From: an uncultured Campylobacter sp.
Lineage (GTDB): Bacteria > Campylobacterota > Campylobacteria > Campylobacterales > Campylobacteraceae
Assembly (NCBI RefSeq): GCF_938030815.1
Contig: NZ_CALHII010000171.1
Coordinates: 1-23,845 of the forward strand
Direction: 5' to 3'
Length of the DNA stretch: 23,845 nucleotides
Below are positions 7,501-16,309 of this stretch, piece after piece; the stretch's first letter is position 1, and the number at the start of each line of letters is the position of its first letter. Under the pieces are notes generated by a model. That model saw nothing but the letters and a program-made list of their open reading frames with translations, did not search any database and was not told the DNA's origin. Both the position numbers and the translations under genes were made by a program.

Positions 7501-10020
7501 GACCAAAACAGTTATGGTGGCGTTTCAACCCTATCGGTGCTCAATTTGGCCTTCTATCCGGCCGAAAGAGGACCTTACAACTTCAATCCCGACCTTAATC
7601 CCGACGGTACACTCGACAATCCCGACAAGCGTTGGGGCGGTATGATGCGCAAACTAGACACAAACGACTTTGAGGCTGCCAACATCGAGTACATCGAATT
7701 CTGGATGCTCGACCCCTTTATCTATTCTAACCGCCAGCCCAACGCCAACGACTATGGCGGCGACTTCTACCTCAACCTGGGCGAAGTGAGCGAAGACGTG
7801 CTGCACGACGGCAAGAAATTTTACGAAAGCGGCATGCCTGTCGACGGCTCACAAAGCTTTGTTACCACCCAATGGGGTAAGATACCCACCCAAGCCACCA
7901 CAACCTACGCCTTTGCAACATCGCGTGGAGCGAGGGCAATGCAAGACGTTGGATTTAACGGATTGAACGATAACGAGGAGCGTTCGTTCCCCGCTTACCA
8001 GTCGTTCCTTAACGCGGTAAGGGGCAGGGTGAGTGCCGCCGTATTCGATTCGATACAGGCCGACCCCGCCAACGACAACTACCACTACTTCCGCGGCTCT
8101 GATTACGACCGTGCCGAACTGCCCATCTTGCAACGATACAAACGCATAAACAACCCCCAAGGCAACTCGCCCGACAGCGACCAACGCAGCGAAAGCTACG
8201 ACACATCGTACAAGTCTACGCCCGATGTGGAAGACATCAACCAAGACTATACGCTCAACGAATACGAAAAATACTACCAATACCACGTATCGCTGCGCCC
8301 ACAAGACATGGTGGTGGGCCGCAACTTCATCGTAGACAAGCGCGAGGCATCGGCCTCCTTGCGTAATGGAACCAACGAAAACGTTACTTGGTATCAGTTC
8401 CGCATCCCCGTTCGCGAATACGAAAAGCGGTTCGGCGCCATCTCCGACTTTTCTAGCATCCGTTTCATGCGTATGTTCCTCACAGGCTTTAAGCGTCCCA
8501 TCGTTTTGCGTTTCGGCTCGCTCGACCTTGTGCGGGGCGAATGGCGTAGTTACGAACAAAACCTTAGCAATACGGCTTCACAAACAGGAAAGATGTCGGT
8601 TAGTGCCGTAAGCTACGAAGAAAACAGCGACAAAACGCCCGTAAACTATATCCTTCCGCCTGGAATAGAGCGCGGAGCCGACCCCAACCAGCCGCAAATG
8701 GTGGAGAACAACGAGCAAGCGCTGAGCCTTGTTGTGGACAATCTGGGGCAGGGCGAAGCGAAAGCCGTGTACAAAAACACCACTATCGACCTGCGACAAT
8801 ACCGTCGTTTGCAGATGTTTGTGCATGCCAACGCGCTCGAACCCAATGCCACAGCCTTGGCCAACGGCGAGTTGTCGGTGTTCATTCGCTTGGGTAGCGA
8901 CTACAAAAACAACTTCTACGAATACGACATTCCCCTATCGCTTACGCCTGCACGCCGCTATAACGACCGCTTGTGGGCAGATAGTCGTGCCGTTTGGCCC
9001 GAAGAAAACATGCTCGACATAGCCCTCAGCGTGTTTACCAACTTAAAGAAGGCACGCAATAAGGCACGTGCCACGGGATTAGCCTCGTTTACTTCGCTAT
9101 ACAGTGCCTACGATGTTGATAAACCAAAGAACAAGGTCAGCATTATGGGTAACCCCACTTTGGGCGAAGTTAAAACCATTATCATCGGCGTACGCAACAA
9201 TGCCGCCACACAAAAAAGCGGCGAAGTATGGGTGAACGAACTGCGATTGAAGGAATATGAGAACGAAGGCGGATGGGCTGCACAAGGAAACCTTAACGTG
9301 CAACTATCCGATTTCGGCACGCTCAATCTGCAAGGACGATACGTTTCAGAAGGTTTCGGTGGATTGGAAGACGGCGTTGCCGACCGCGCCAAAGACAATT
9401 TCAAGTCTTACAGTGTAACAACAAACCTCGAATTGGGCAAGTTCTTCCCCGAAAAAGCCAAGGTCTCGGCCCCGCTTTACTACTCCCGAACACAGGAAGA
9501 AAGCAGTCCGAAGTACAATCCGCTTGACACCGACTTACGCCTTAAAGACGCTCTCGACGCGGCAAACCGCCAAGAACGCGACTCAATTAAGAGCATTGCC
9601 ATACGTCGTACCACCAATACAAACTTCTCGTTGTCTAATGTTCGCATCGGCATACAGAACAAACGCCACCCCATGCCCTACGATCCGGCTAACTTCTCGT
9701 TCTCGTATAGCAGCTCTTCGCGTTTCACTAGCGGCGAAACAACCGTCTACGAACGCGAAAACAACTGGCGTGCTGCAATGGCATACAACTGGACTCCCGT
9801 GTACAAGCCCCTCGAACCATTTAAGAATATCAAAAGCAAGAGCAAGTGGTTAGACATTCTTAAACGGTTCGGACTGAACTGGCTGCCTCAAAATCTCTCG
9901 TTCAACTCAGACATCAACCGCAGTTATTACGAACTGCAAGAGCGCGACATGGAGAGCAAGGGCGGCGACCGCTTACCGCTAACCTTTAATTCGCAATTCC
10001 TTTGGAACCGCGACTTTGCC
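4585..10020 (+). CDS. sprA: SprA/Sov-type type IX secretion outer-membrane translocon, 3'-truncated
   Basis: About 1812 codons of a very large outer-membrane protein of the SprA family (Sov in Porphyromonas), the giant beta-barrel through which type IX secretion clients cross the outer membrane. The start is GTG at 4585, inside the ruvA stop (GTGA). An N-terminal segment with basic residues, then about 16 hydrophobic ones ending ALALPF, is a signal peptide; an ATG at 4633 is an alternative start. Recognisable family text includes the segment around NMNLNYNTDATFDFD, long N/D/T-rich strands, and DLRQYRRLQMFVHANA. Family members have roughly 2400-2500 residues, so about 600 are missing. After NSQFLWNRDFA the family would continue with the last barrel strands, but the reading runs into antisense hisS and stops at 10057-10059. 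Codons after 10020 are not sprA. The truncation reflects the join at 10014-10020, not a natural mutation. Confidence 0.93.
10014..10020. other. Chimeric join between Bacteroidales and Campylobacter DNA
   Basis: The bases CTTTGCC fit both the sprA reading on the plus strand (within codons for D-F-A) and the hisS reading on the minus strand (G-K followed by a codon starting with G). Left of this point everything reads as Bacteroidales; right of it everything reads as Campylobacter. Two unrelated genes are cut at the same place, tail-to-tail, with only this microhomology, which is typical of a misassembly or an amplification chimera. Confidence 0.9.
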
Positions 10021-10200
10021 GACGATGTCGCTGCTCTCGCCGACGCTGCGGCGAAATAGCGCGGTCTGTTCGAGCTTGGGCGTTTCGATGAGACAAAAGC
10101 CGTAATTGCGTGCCACACGCTCGCACACGCTTAAAATTTGCGAGTAGATGCGCGCCTGCTCGCCTGAAATATCGTTCATACCGCGAAGTGCTTTGATCAT
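10015..10200 (-). CDS. hisS: Histidyl-tRNA synthetase, N-terminal 62 residues only
   Basis: The frame from ATG at 10198-10200 reads MIKALRGMND, then RNYGFCLIETP, LEQTALFRRS and VGESSDIVGK. This is the class II synthetase motif 1 region of HisRS, which charges tRNA-His. In HisRS the next residues would be like EMYxF. Instead, after G61-K62 at 10015 the frame reads VAVPKELRIKG, which is antisense sprA. The gene is therefore cut by the chimeric join and continues in the true genome beyond what is shown. AAAGGAT lies about 9 bp before the ATG. Confidence 0.92.
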
Positions 10201-10370
10201 CTATAAAATCCTTTGTGAAATTTTAAAATTTTTCGGGGCGATTATAGTTAAATTTTCCTAAATTTTAAGCCCTGCCGCTCGCAGCAACGCATCGGTTCTG
10301 CTTATTTACATTGCGCGCCGTTTCGGCTTAGGCGCCTATTTTAAACCGGCTAAGCTTGGCAGTAAAATTT

Positions 10371-10853
10371 CTACTTCGCCACTTTCATAGCCAAGAATTC
10401 CTCGTAGCGGCGATCGATGATCTCTTTGATCTCGGCGTAATTTTGCGGCGAATTTTCTATGTAAAAATAGGCGTTGTCGAAGTTTTTATCGCCAAATTTG
10501 CGCGCGACGAAATCGTCGTAATCTTGCAAATACCAGCCATGCGTTTTGGCAAATTTCGTGCGGTCCGTGGTGTAGTAGGCATTTGCGAAGGCCTTGCCCG
10601 CGGTGTTTAGCTCGTCGCTGCTTAGCACGCCGTCCATGGCGTCAAAAAAATACCGGCGATAATCAAAACTATCGTCCATCCGCGCTATATCGTCCGCGAA
10701 ATCCGCCGCGAAGTCCTTGGAGTAGAGCTTGCGCTCCATGCACCAGCGGAAGAAAAACGCGATGTGCGTCGCGCCGTTTTCCTGCGGGATATCTGTCGGC
10801 GCATTTTTCGCGCCCCAGTGCCATTTTGCCTTGTCGTAGGTCACGTAAGCCAT
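10371..10853 (-). CDS. DUF7832-like small protein, function unknown
   Basis: This is a 160-residue protein starting at ATG 10851-10853. An open frame extends 11 codons upstream, but the strong site AAAGGAG sits 6 bp before the internal ATG, and the conserved part begins right after it. The N-terminus reads YDKAKWHWG, then IPQENGATHIAFFFRW, a pattern I recall from small proteins annotated DUF7832 (W-H-x-G, then ENGATHI-x4-W). The rest is acidic and rich in aromatic residues, with no signal peptide or membrane helix, so it is cytoplasmic. It is a stand-alone gene between hisS and recG. Some relatives look like immunity or SMI1/KNR4-like small proteins, but nothing here establishes a function. 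Confidence 0.7.
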   Translation of the reverse strand: MAYVTYDKAKWHWGAKNAPTDIPQENGATHIAFFFRWCMERKLYSKDFAADFADDIARMDDSFDYRRYFFDAMDGVLSSDELNTAGKAFANAYYTTDRTKFAKTHGWYLQDYDDFVARKFGDKNFDNAYFYIENSPQNYAEIKEIIDRRYEEFLAMKVAK

Positions 10854-11066
10854 TTTGCTCTCCTTTTTTTGGACTTTAAGTTGCATAAATTTTAGAAATT
10901 AAAAGCAAACGACGCTTGGTAAAGCTCTAAATTTTATCCGATGCAATCTGCGCCGTGAAATTTCAAATTTTATATCAGATCGCTCCTTACCTCATAATCG
11001 CATTCGCTTCGTAAAATTTTGCCGCGACTAAAATTACGTTTAAATTCTATCGCATCTCGTAGAATT

Positions 11067-13928
11067 TCATGCACCCCGTCCTGTGTCTTTCAGTCGCTGT
11101 TTTGCCGCCGCCGTCATATCCTCTTCATAATCATACCACGCAAACATCGCGCCGTGCTGCACAGAGCCGCCCAGCAGATCGCCTCCCTGGCGGTTTTTCA
11201 GATCAATATTTGCGACCTTAAATCCATCCAGCGTCGCTGCGAACTCGCGCAGGCGCTGCGGCGGGGATTTGAGCTTGGTGTAGAGGTAGCAGCGCCCCGC
11301 CTGGCCCTTGCGTCCGACGCGCCCGCGCAGCTGATGAAGCGACGCGAGCCCCATCCGCTCGGCGCCCACGATTAAAATGACGCTAAGCCGCGGCAGCGAG
11401 ATGCCCACTTCGACGATCGTCGTGGTTATCAGCAGTCGCCCCTCGTCGCGAAAGCGGCGCAGGATCTCCTCCTTGTCCTTGTCGCTGCCGTGGGTAATCA
11501 TCACGTCCGCAAACTGAGCCTTCCAAAACGGCGCCGCCTCCTCAAGGCTTTGATAGACCGAGCTTTCGCTTTGCTGCACTAGCGGGTAGACGATGATCGC
11601 TTGATTGCCCGCAGCAAGCTCGCAGCGCAGATCCTGCATAAAGCCCGCAAATCCGTCGTTTTGCAGGATTTCGGTTTTGATACGCTTTTCAAACGGCAGC
11701 TGTTTTAAAAAGCTAAAGCTCACAAGCTCGGACTGGATCATGCTTAGCGTGCGCGGTATCGGCGTGGCGCTAAATTGAATGAAATGCGCGCGAAACTCGC
11801 CGCTCCCCGTGAGGCGCGCAATCTTTTCGCGCTGATTCGAGCCGAAGCGGTGCTGCTCATCGACCATTATGAGATTTGACGGCGCGAGCTCGTGGTAGAG
11901 CAGGGCGTGAGTGCCGATGATAAGGTGCGCGCCTGCGAAATTCGGCTCGCGATCGCCGCTTTTTACGAGCAGGACCTTAATCTGCGGCGGCAGCAAACGG
12001 CGAGCCTCAGCGTAAATTTGCTCGGCCAAGATGCTCGTAGGTGCCATCAGATAGCTGATGCGCGGGTAGTTCATCGCCGCGCTCGCGAGGATAACGAGCG
12101 TCTTGCCGCTGCCTACGTCGCCCATGACGACGCGGCGGCGCGCCAGAGGACTTTGTAGATCGCTGGCAATATCCTTTATCGCGCTTAGCTGATCGCGCGT
12201 AGGCTCGAAAGGCAGCGAAGCGAGCCAATCCGAAATGTTGTGCAATGGGTAAATTTGCGCAGGGAAGCTCGTTTTTTTCGCGCTTAGCTTTTGTAGGTAG
12301 TTTAGAATTTCGATAAATTTCAGCGTGCGTAAAATTTCAGCTCCGCTCATAGATGCGACGGCTGTAGCCTGTACGGCCTCGGCGGTATGGACAGTTCCAA
12401 CGTCGCTTACAATTTGAGCGATTGCAGGTATGGTGGTTGTAGCTTGGGCGGCTGCGGTATGGATAGTTTCAGTTTGATAATGCGTAGGTTGCACGGCACA
12501 ATCGCGCGAAGCGCTCATCGGTGCGGCGAGCGCGTCCTGAACAGCCTCGGCGCTTGCATTTTGAGTGATCGTAGGCTTTGCGGTTGCAGTCTGCACGGCT
12601 ACTACCGTCTGAAGATTTTCGATTTGATCGCACGCAGGCTGCGCGCTCGTAGCTTGTGCATCCAATGTTTGGGTAGTCACGGCTTGCGCGCTCGCTACTT
12701 GGCTTGAAGTTTGGATTGCTGCGGATTGCGTATCTACGTCTTGGGAACTTGAATTTTGTTGTGCGACTGCGGCTTGCTCTAGTATGGATTGCACTGTTGC
12801 GGCTTGAGCGTCTGCTGGCCGTGTCGCTGCTTGGGTGCCTGATACTAGGTCATTTGAAATTTTACCGCCGCTTGTAGCCACATCATTGCCAGCTTTAAGA
12901 TCGTCTGGAATTTTATCCTCACGCGCCTCGGCGCCGTATGCGGCAAGAAAATTATCGTCGCCTTGAACGTTAAAATTTTCGTCGTTACAAATCTCTGCGC
13001 AGCGCGCCCGAGGCTGACCGCCGTCTAAGATTTCATCGCTCGCAATCTCGCCGTCGCGGAGACTTGGGTGGGGCAAAGCCTTCGTGTTCTTTGGAATTTC
13101 TCCGCTTAAAATTTTATTCGCCGCACCACGCTTTGCCTCGCAGGCAAGAACTCCGTCGCTTCGCGGATAGTTTGAAATTTTACCTCCAAAAATTTCACCG
13201 TTTTGCGATCTGCCCTTTAGAATTTCGGCGGCGACCGAGCTTTGCAAGCTTGGAATTTCGCCGTTATCTGAAATTTTGCCGTCATTTAAAATTTTATCGC
13301 TGCTTAAAATTTCATTGCCGCTTGGAATTTTGCCGCTGTTTGAAACGTCGTCGCGCTCGCTAAAATTTTCCGCGCCGCCTTCCTTGAGCTGCCTATTTAG
13401 CGCGGCTAGCATTTGCACGCTGCGCGGCGAGCTCTCGTGTAGCGCGAGCAGTACTGCCGCTTCGTCCGCGCGCAGCCCGCAGCCTAAAAGCACGCCCGCG
13501 CTTAGATATTTTTTGATCAGCTTTTGCACCGCGGCGTCGCTCAGCGCGGCTTTGTATTTGGGCGCGATCCTGCCCGGCTCGCTTACGATTTTTGGGTTTA
13601 CGAACTGCCACGAGCCGAAGCTCTCGTCGCATTTGCCGTGGATGAAAAATTTTTTGCCGCGCTTAAAGGCGCCGAAGTGCCAGTTTTTGGCGTTAAAGAT
13701 CACGATTTTGATCTCGCGCTCCCAGCTGAGGCAGTGCGCCGTGACGATGAGCATCGAGCCGCGCCTGTGCTGGAAGAGGCACTCGACCTCCGCCGTGCTC
13801 TCGCCCGCACACGGCGCATCCCCCACGCTCAGATCGTCGAAGCTTTTGGGCAGAAGCAGCGCCAGATCCAAAAGCGTCGTGATGCCCGCCTTTTGCAGCG
13901 CCGCCGCGTCTTTTGCTTCAAAAATCAA
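11067..13928 (-). CDS. recG: ATP-dependent DNA helicase RecG with a large low-complexity insertion
   Basis: RecG unwinds and reverses stalled replication forks. The core motifs are all present: Walker A GDVGSGKT (603-610), DEQH box (690-693), SAT (720-722), motif VI QLRGRVGR (866-873), and a C-terminal end with GGDLLGGSVQHG. The N-terminal wedge/OB domain (about 1-185) includes LLLPKSFDDL and IFNAKNWHFG. Epsilonproteobacterial RecG is about 610 residues; this protein has 953. The excess of about 343 residues lies at 186-528, between wedge and helicase domains, and is described separately. It is in frame, with no stop. The start is TTG at 13926-13928 with AAAGGATG just upstream; the nearby ATG in that site runs into a stop after five codons. 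M16-like and mqnC genes lie upstream on the same strand, but separated by long gaps. Confidence 0.93.
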   Translation of the reverse strand: MIFEAKDAAALQKAGITTLLDLALLLPKSFDDLSVGDAPCAGESTAEVECLFQHRRGSMLIVTAHCLSWEREIKIVIFNAKNWHFGAFKRGKKFFIHGKCDESFGSWQFVNPKIVSEPGRIAPKYKAALSDAAVQKLIKKYLSAGVLLGCGLRADEAAVLLALHESSPRSVQMLAALNRQLKEGGAENFSERDDVSNSGKIPSGNEILSSDKILNDGKISDNGEIPSLQSSVAAEILKGRSQNGEIFGGKISNYPRSDGVLACEAKRGAANKILSGEIPKNTKALPHPSLRDGEIASDEILDGGQPRARCAEICNDENFNVQGDDNFLAAYGAEAREDKIPDDLKAGNDVATSGGKISNDLVSGTQAATRPADAQAATVQSILEQAAVAQQNSSSQDVDTQSAAIQTSSQVASAQAVTTQTLDAQATSAQPACDQIENLQTVVAVQTATAKPTITQNASAEAVQDALAAPMSASRDCAVQPTHYQTETIHTAAAQATTTIPAIAQIVSDVGTVHTAEAVQATAVASMSGAEILRTLKFIEILNYLQKLSAKKTSFPAQIYPLHNISDWLASLPFEPTRDQLSAIKDIASDLQSPLARRRVVMGDVGSGKTLVILASAAMNYPRISYLMAPTSILAEQIYAEARRLLPPQIKVLLVKSGDREPNFAGAHLIIGTHALLYHELAPSNLIMVDEQHRFGSNQREKIARLTGSGEFRAHFIQFSATPIPRTLSMIQSELVSFSFLKQLPFEKRIKTEILQNDGFAGFMQDLRCELAAGNQAIIVYPLVQQSESSVYQSLEEAAPFWKAQFADVMITHGSDKDKEEILRRFRDEGRLLITTTIVEVGISLPRLSVILIVGAERMGLASLHQLRGRVGRKGQAGRCYLYTKLKSPPQRLREFAATLDGFKVANIDLKNRQGGDLLGGSVQHGAMFAWYDYEEDMTAAAKQRLKDTGRGA
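12345..13373 (-). repeat. Low-complexity insertion within recG
   Basis: This stretch encodes RecG residues about 186-528. Part one (about 190-360) consists of degenerate hexapeptides ending K-I or E-I; at 13254-13343 five run in perfect 18-bp register, with units such as SNSGKI and LNDGKI. Each K-I or E-I comes from an AAATTT-like word on the DNA. Part two (about 364-525) is rich in A, Q and T with almost no charge. Both should be disordered. The ends are judged from where the RecG family sequence stops and resumes (at about LRTLKFIEILNYLQKLSAKK). Confidence 0.85.
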
Positions 13929-14453
13929 TTTTCATCCTTTAAATTTGATAGGCGCTTAAGCCCTCGCGCTGCGAAATTTTACGCGCCGCATCGAACGCTT
14001 GCTTAAATTTGCTCGGAATTTCACCCATTGCGGCAAATTTGCTCGCCGGCTGTGCCTACAAATTTTACTCGCCCTGCGCGTATTTTGCTTGGCAGCCGTG
14101 CTTTGGCGGTGCGCACCGGATATTAAACATAGTGCGATCGCTTTTAAAATTTCACGGCGCGACTTACAAACGGCGTGCGAAATCGCGCTTTGATTTTGCG
14201 CGCTGAAATTTTACCGAGCCGCGCACGGCGTCTTTAAATTTAGCTGTTCTTGCAAGGCTCGTAAATTTAATCGCTTCTTGCAAAGCCCCGCAAATTTTAG
14301 CGCGACGCAGGCGCAGCTTTAAATTTAAACGCAAGCCGTCCGCAAATGGAGCGCAAAAGTAAAATTTAGCGCCGTTCGCGCCGCTTTACAAATTTTAAAA
14401 TTTACCCAAATTTTAGGCCGGTCGCAGGTGTGCACTCGCTGTACTGCAACGGG
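13929..14453. repeat. Gene-free gap dense in AAATTT words
   Basis: About 525 bp without a gene between recG and the M16-like gene. From about 14200 to 14460 there are ten copies of AAATTT, often extended to AAAATTT, AAATTTT or TAAATTTA, separated by GC-rich spacers of roughly 15-35 bp. Short open frames here are chance. No tRNA or clear terminator was found. Confidence 0.6.
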
Positions 14454-15713
14454 CTAAATTTTAAGCCCCTTTTTCGCGGCGGTCTCGTCGCAAATGACGG
14501 AAAAGCTTAGGTTTATGATCTCATCGTGCGATCTGATGAAATCGTTGAGCGCCCCGAGTTTTAGTGTCTCGATGCGCTTTAAATTTCGCTCGAACTCGCC
14601 GAATGCGTAGCCCTTGTAATACTCGCTCTGCGCGATCGCCGCTCGCTTAAACATCGTCTCTTTTTGTAGCACGGCGCTTCCGATCAGGAATTTTTTGGCG
14701 CTTTTCAGCTCCGCTTCGCTCACGCCCGAGGCGATAAATTTCGCGATCTCCTCTTTTACGAGCGTGGCGGCGTTTTGTAAATTTTCGTTTTTGGTCTGCA
14801 GATAGCCCCAAAATTCGCGGCGGCTAAGCTCGAAATCGCCGCGCGCATAGACCGAGTACGCAAGGCCGTGCCTGACGCGGATGCGCTCCATCAGCCTGCT
14901 ACCGAAACCGCTGCTTCCGAGCACGAAAAGCGCGGTGTTTGCGATGAACTCCTGCTCCTTTGGCAACGCAAAGGGCGCGCCGAAGTAGATGTAAGCCTGC
15001 TGCGTCTGCTCCTTTTGGATCTTTATTTTTTTCGCATCGCTCGGCGTGAAAAACGGTAGCTCGCGCTTTTTGCCGCTTGCAAAAAGGCTTAAAATTTCCG
15101 CGATTTTCGGGTTTTTATCGCTCACGTCGCCGCATAAAACGACGTATAAATTCTCTAAACTCAGCGAGGAGAAAAACTCCCGTACGTCCTTCATCGTGAT
15201 CCGCTCTACGCTCGCCTCGTCGCCTATGAGCGGCTGAGCGAGCCTCGTGCGCGGATACAGAAGCGCTTTTAGGTTGCACGTCGCGATGTAATCGAACTCG
15301 CTTTTTAGCACGGCGATCTCGCCTATGGTTTGCATTTTTAGTTTTTCCAGCACCGAGGGCGTTAGATTGGGCTCTTTAAGCAGCTCTCGCAGCATGTCTA
15401 AGCCGAAATCGAAGTGCTCTTTTAGACAGTTTAGCTGGATGCCGAAGGTTTCAAAATTGCTCGCGGCGCTGATCTCGACCGCGCGGATATCGAGCTTGCG
15501 GTGAAATTCGCTCACTCCCAGCGTCTTTGAGCCCTCGCCCAAAACGCCCGCGCAGATGCGCGCAAGGCCCAGGGTCTTCTCGCTCACCGCGCCGCTTGCT
15601 TTAAAAATTAGCTTGAAGCTCGCCACCGGCAGCGAATTATCGAATTGATACAAAAAGTCGATTTTAGCGCTCTTGCCGCCTTTGATTTTAAGTGAAATCT
15701 CTTTTTTTTCCAT
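14454..15713 (-). CDS. M16 (insulinase/pitrilysin) family protein without the zinc motif
   Basis: This 419-residue protein has the two-lobed M16 fold by sequence. The N-terminal lobe has LPVASFKLIFKASGAVSEKT, and the C-terminal lobe has FGSRLMERIRVRHGLAYSVY, the conserved R-Y substrate-binding region of M16 peptidases. Active members carry HxxEH after G-L-A; here the matching stretch is GLARICAGVLGEG, with R52, A55 and G56 in place of the two histidines and the glutamate. It is therefore probably not an active peptidase by itself; it may pair with a catalytic M16 partner elsewhere, as mitochondrial and bacterial heterodimers do. There is no signal peptide. ATG at 15711-15713 follows AAAGGA by 6 bp. 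The next gene downstream on the strand is recG. Confidence 0.85.
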   Translation of the reverse strand: MEKKEISLKIKGGKSAKIDFLYQFDNSLPVASFKLIFKASGAVSEKTLGLARICAGVLGEGSKTLGVSEFHRKLDIRAVEISAASNFETFGIQLNCLKEHFDFGLDMLRELLKEPNLTPSVLEKLKMQTIGEIAVLKSEFDYIATCNLKALLYPRTRLAQPLIGDEASVERITMKDVREFFSSLSLENLYVVLCGDVSDKNPKIAEILSLFASGKKRELPFFTPSDAKKIKIQKEQTQQAYIYFGAPFALPKEQEFIANTALFVLGSSGFGSRLMERIRVRHGLAYSVYARGDFELSRREFWGYLQTKNENLQNAATLVKEEIAKFIASGVSEAELKSAKKFLIGSAVLQKETMFKRAAIAQSEYYKGYAFGEFERNLKRIETLKLGALNDFIRSHDEIINLSFSVICDETAAKKGLKI

Positions 15714-16309
15714 CGTTTTCCTTTATAAAATTTTTAAATTTCATCGTTCTTTCAGGCGCGGTTTTAAAATTTTGACGCAGCCGCGCCGCTTTTGAAATTT
15801 GCGCCGGGACTCACTTTTAAAATTTCTCTAAAACAAGTTTTCAAAATTTTCTTCAAACTCGCTTCTAAAATTTCGCGCTAGGGCAGTTTTTCCAGTCCTG
15901 CTTTAAAATTTTGAAAATTAATCGTGCCGCATTTTTGTAAAATTTCAGCGCCCGAAACGCCGCGTCGCGCCGTATTCGCAGTACGAGACGAAATATATTC
16001 GCGCCCAAATACGGCAAGCGTTGTAAACGAAATATCTCTCACGCGCCGTCTACGTCGCATTGATCTTGCGGCGTAGATTTCGCGTCCGAAAAATTCTAAG
16101 GCAAAATTCTGCAGCGAAATGAAATTTTACCGCGCAAATTCCGCTTGCGTCCGTAAATTTAACCCCCGTACCGATACCAAAATTTTAAATTCCGTTGCAA
16201 GATTCCACGCTCGCGATCGCGAATTCGTCATCTGTTTTAAGCCAAATTTGCCGCTAAATTCGCGCCGTAAGCGTATAAATTTCTTGCCACAAACGCGCAA
16301 AACCTGCAC
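15714..16309. repeat. Gene-free gap with AAATTT words
   Basis: About 596 bp between the M16-like gene and the mqnC 3' end. AAATTT-type words are frequent throughout, with GC-rich pieces between. Open frames of about 60 codons occur on both strands but show no family, start context or conserved character. The only distinct structure is the hairpin at 16048-16078. Confidence 0.55.
16048..16078. other. Strong hairpin downstream of mqnC
   Basis: CTACGTCGCA (16050-16059) pairs with TGCGGCGTAG (16067-16076) around a 7-nt loop, with one T-G pair, and two more outer pairs extend it. It lies about 230 bp after the mqnC stop. On neither strand is it followed by a good T-run, so it is not a classical terminator. 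Confidence 0.4.

Noticed and set aside
7849..8559. Long minus-strand frame of 236 codons inside sprA
   Set aside because: It is an antisense shadow of the conserved sprA frame, with valine-rich sequence of no family.
10021..10059. C-terminal end of sprA with a natural stop
   Set aside because: These codons are the antisense of hisS; the true sprA continues for several hundred residues in the family.
10001..10200. Horizontal transfer of a Campylobacter segment into Bacteroidales
   Set aside because: No integrase, tRNA, direct repeat or insertion sequence at the border, and two essential-type genes are cut at the same point; a chimera is simpler.
12345..13373. Separate gene or mobile element inserted into recG
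   Set aside because: The frame is continuous with recG on both sides, there are no terminal repeats or transposase, and the composition is low-complexity.
13276..13959. Plus-strand frame of 227 codons opposite recG
   Set aside because: It mirrors the recG wedge domain and the repeat insertion; low-complexity and without start context.
16048..16078. Intrinsic terminator for mqnC
   Set aside because: A good stem, but no T-run follows on either strand, and it is over 200 bp from the stop codon.
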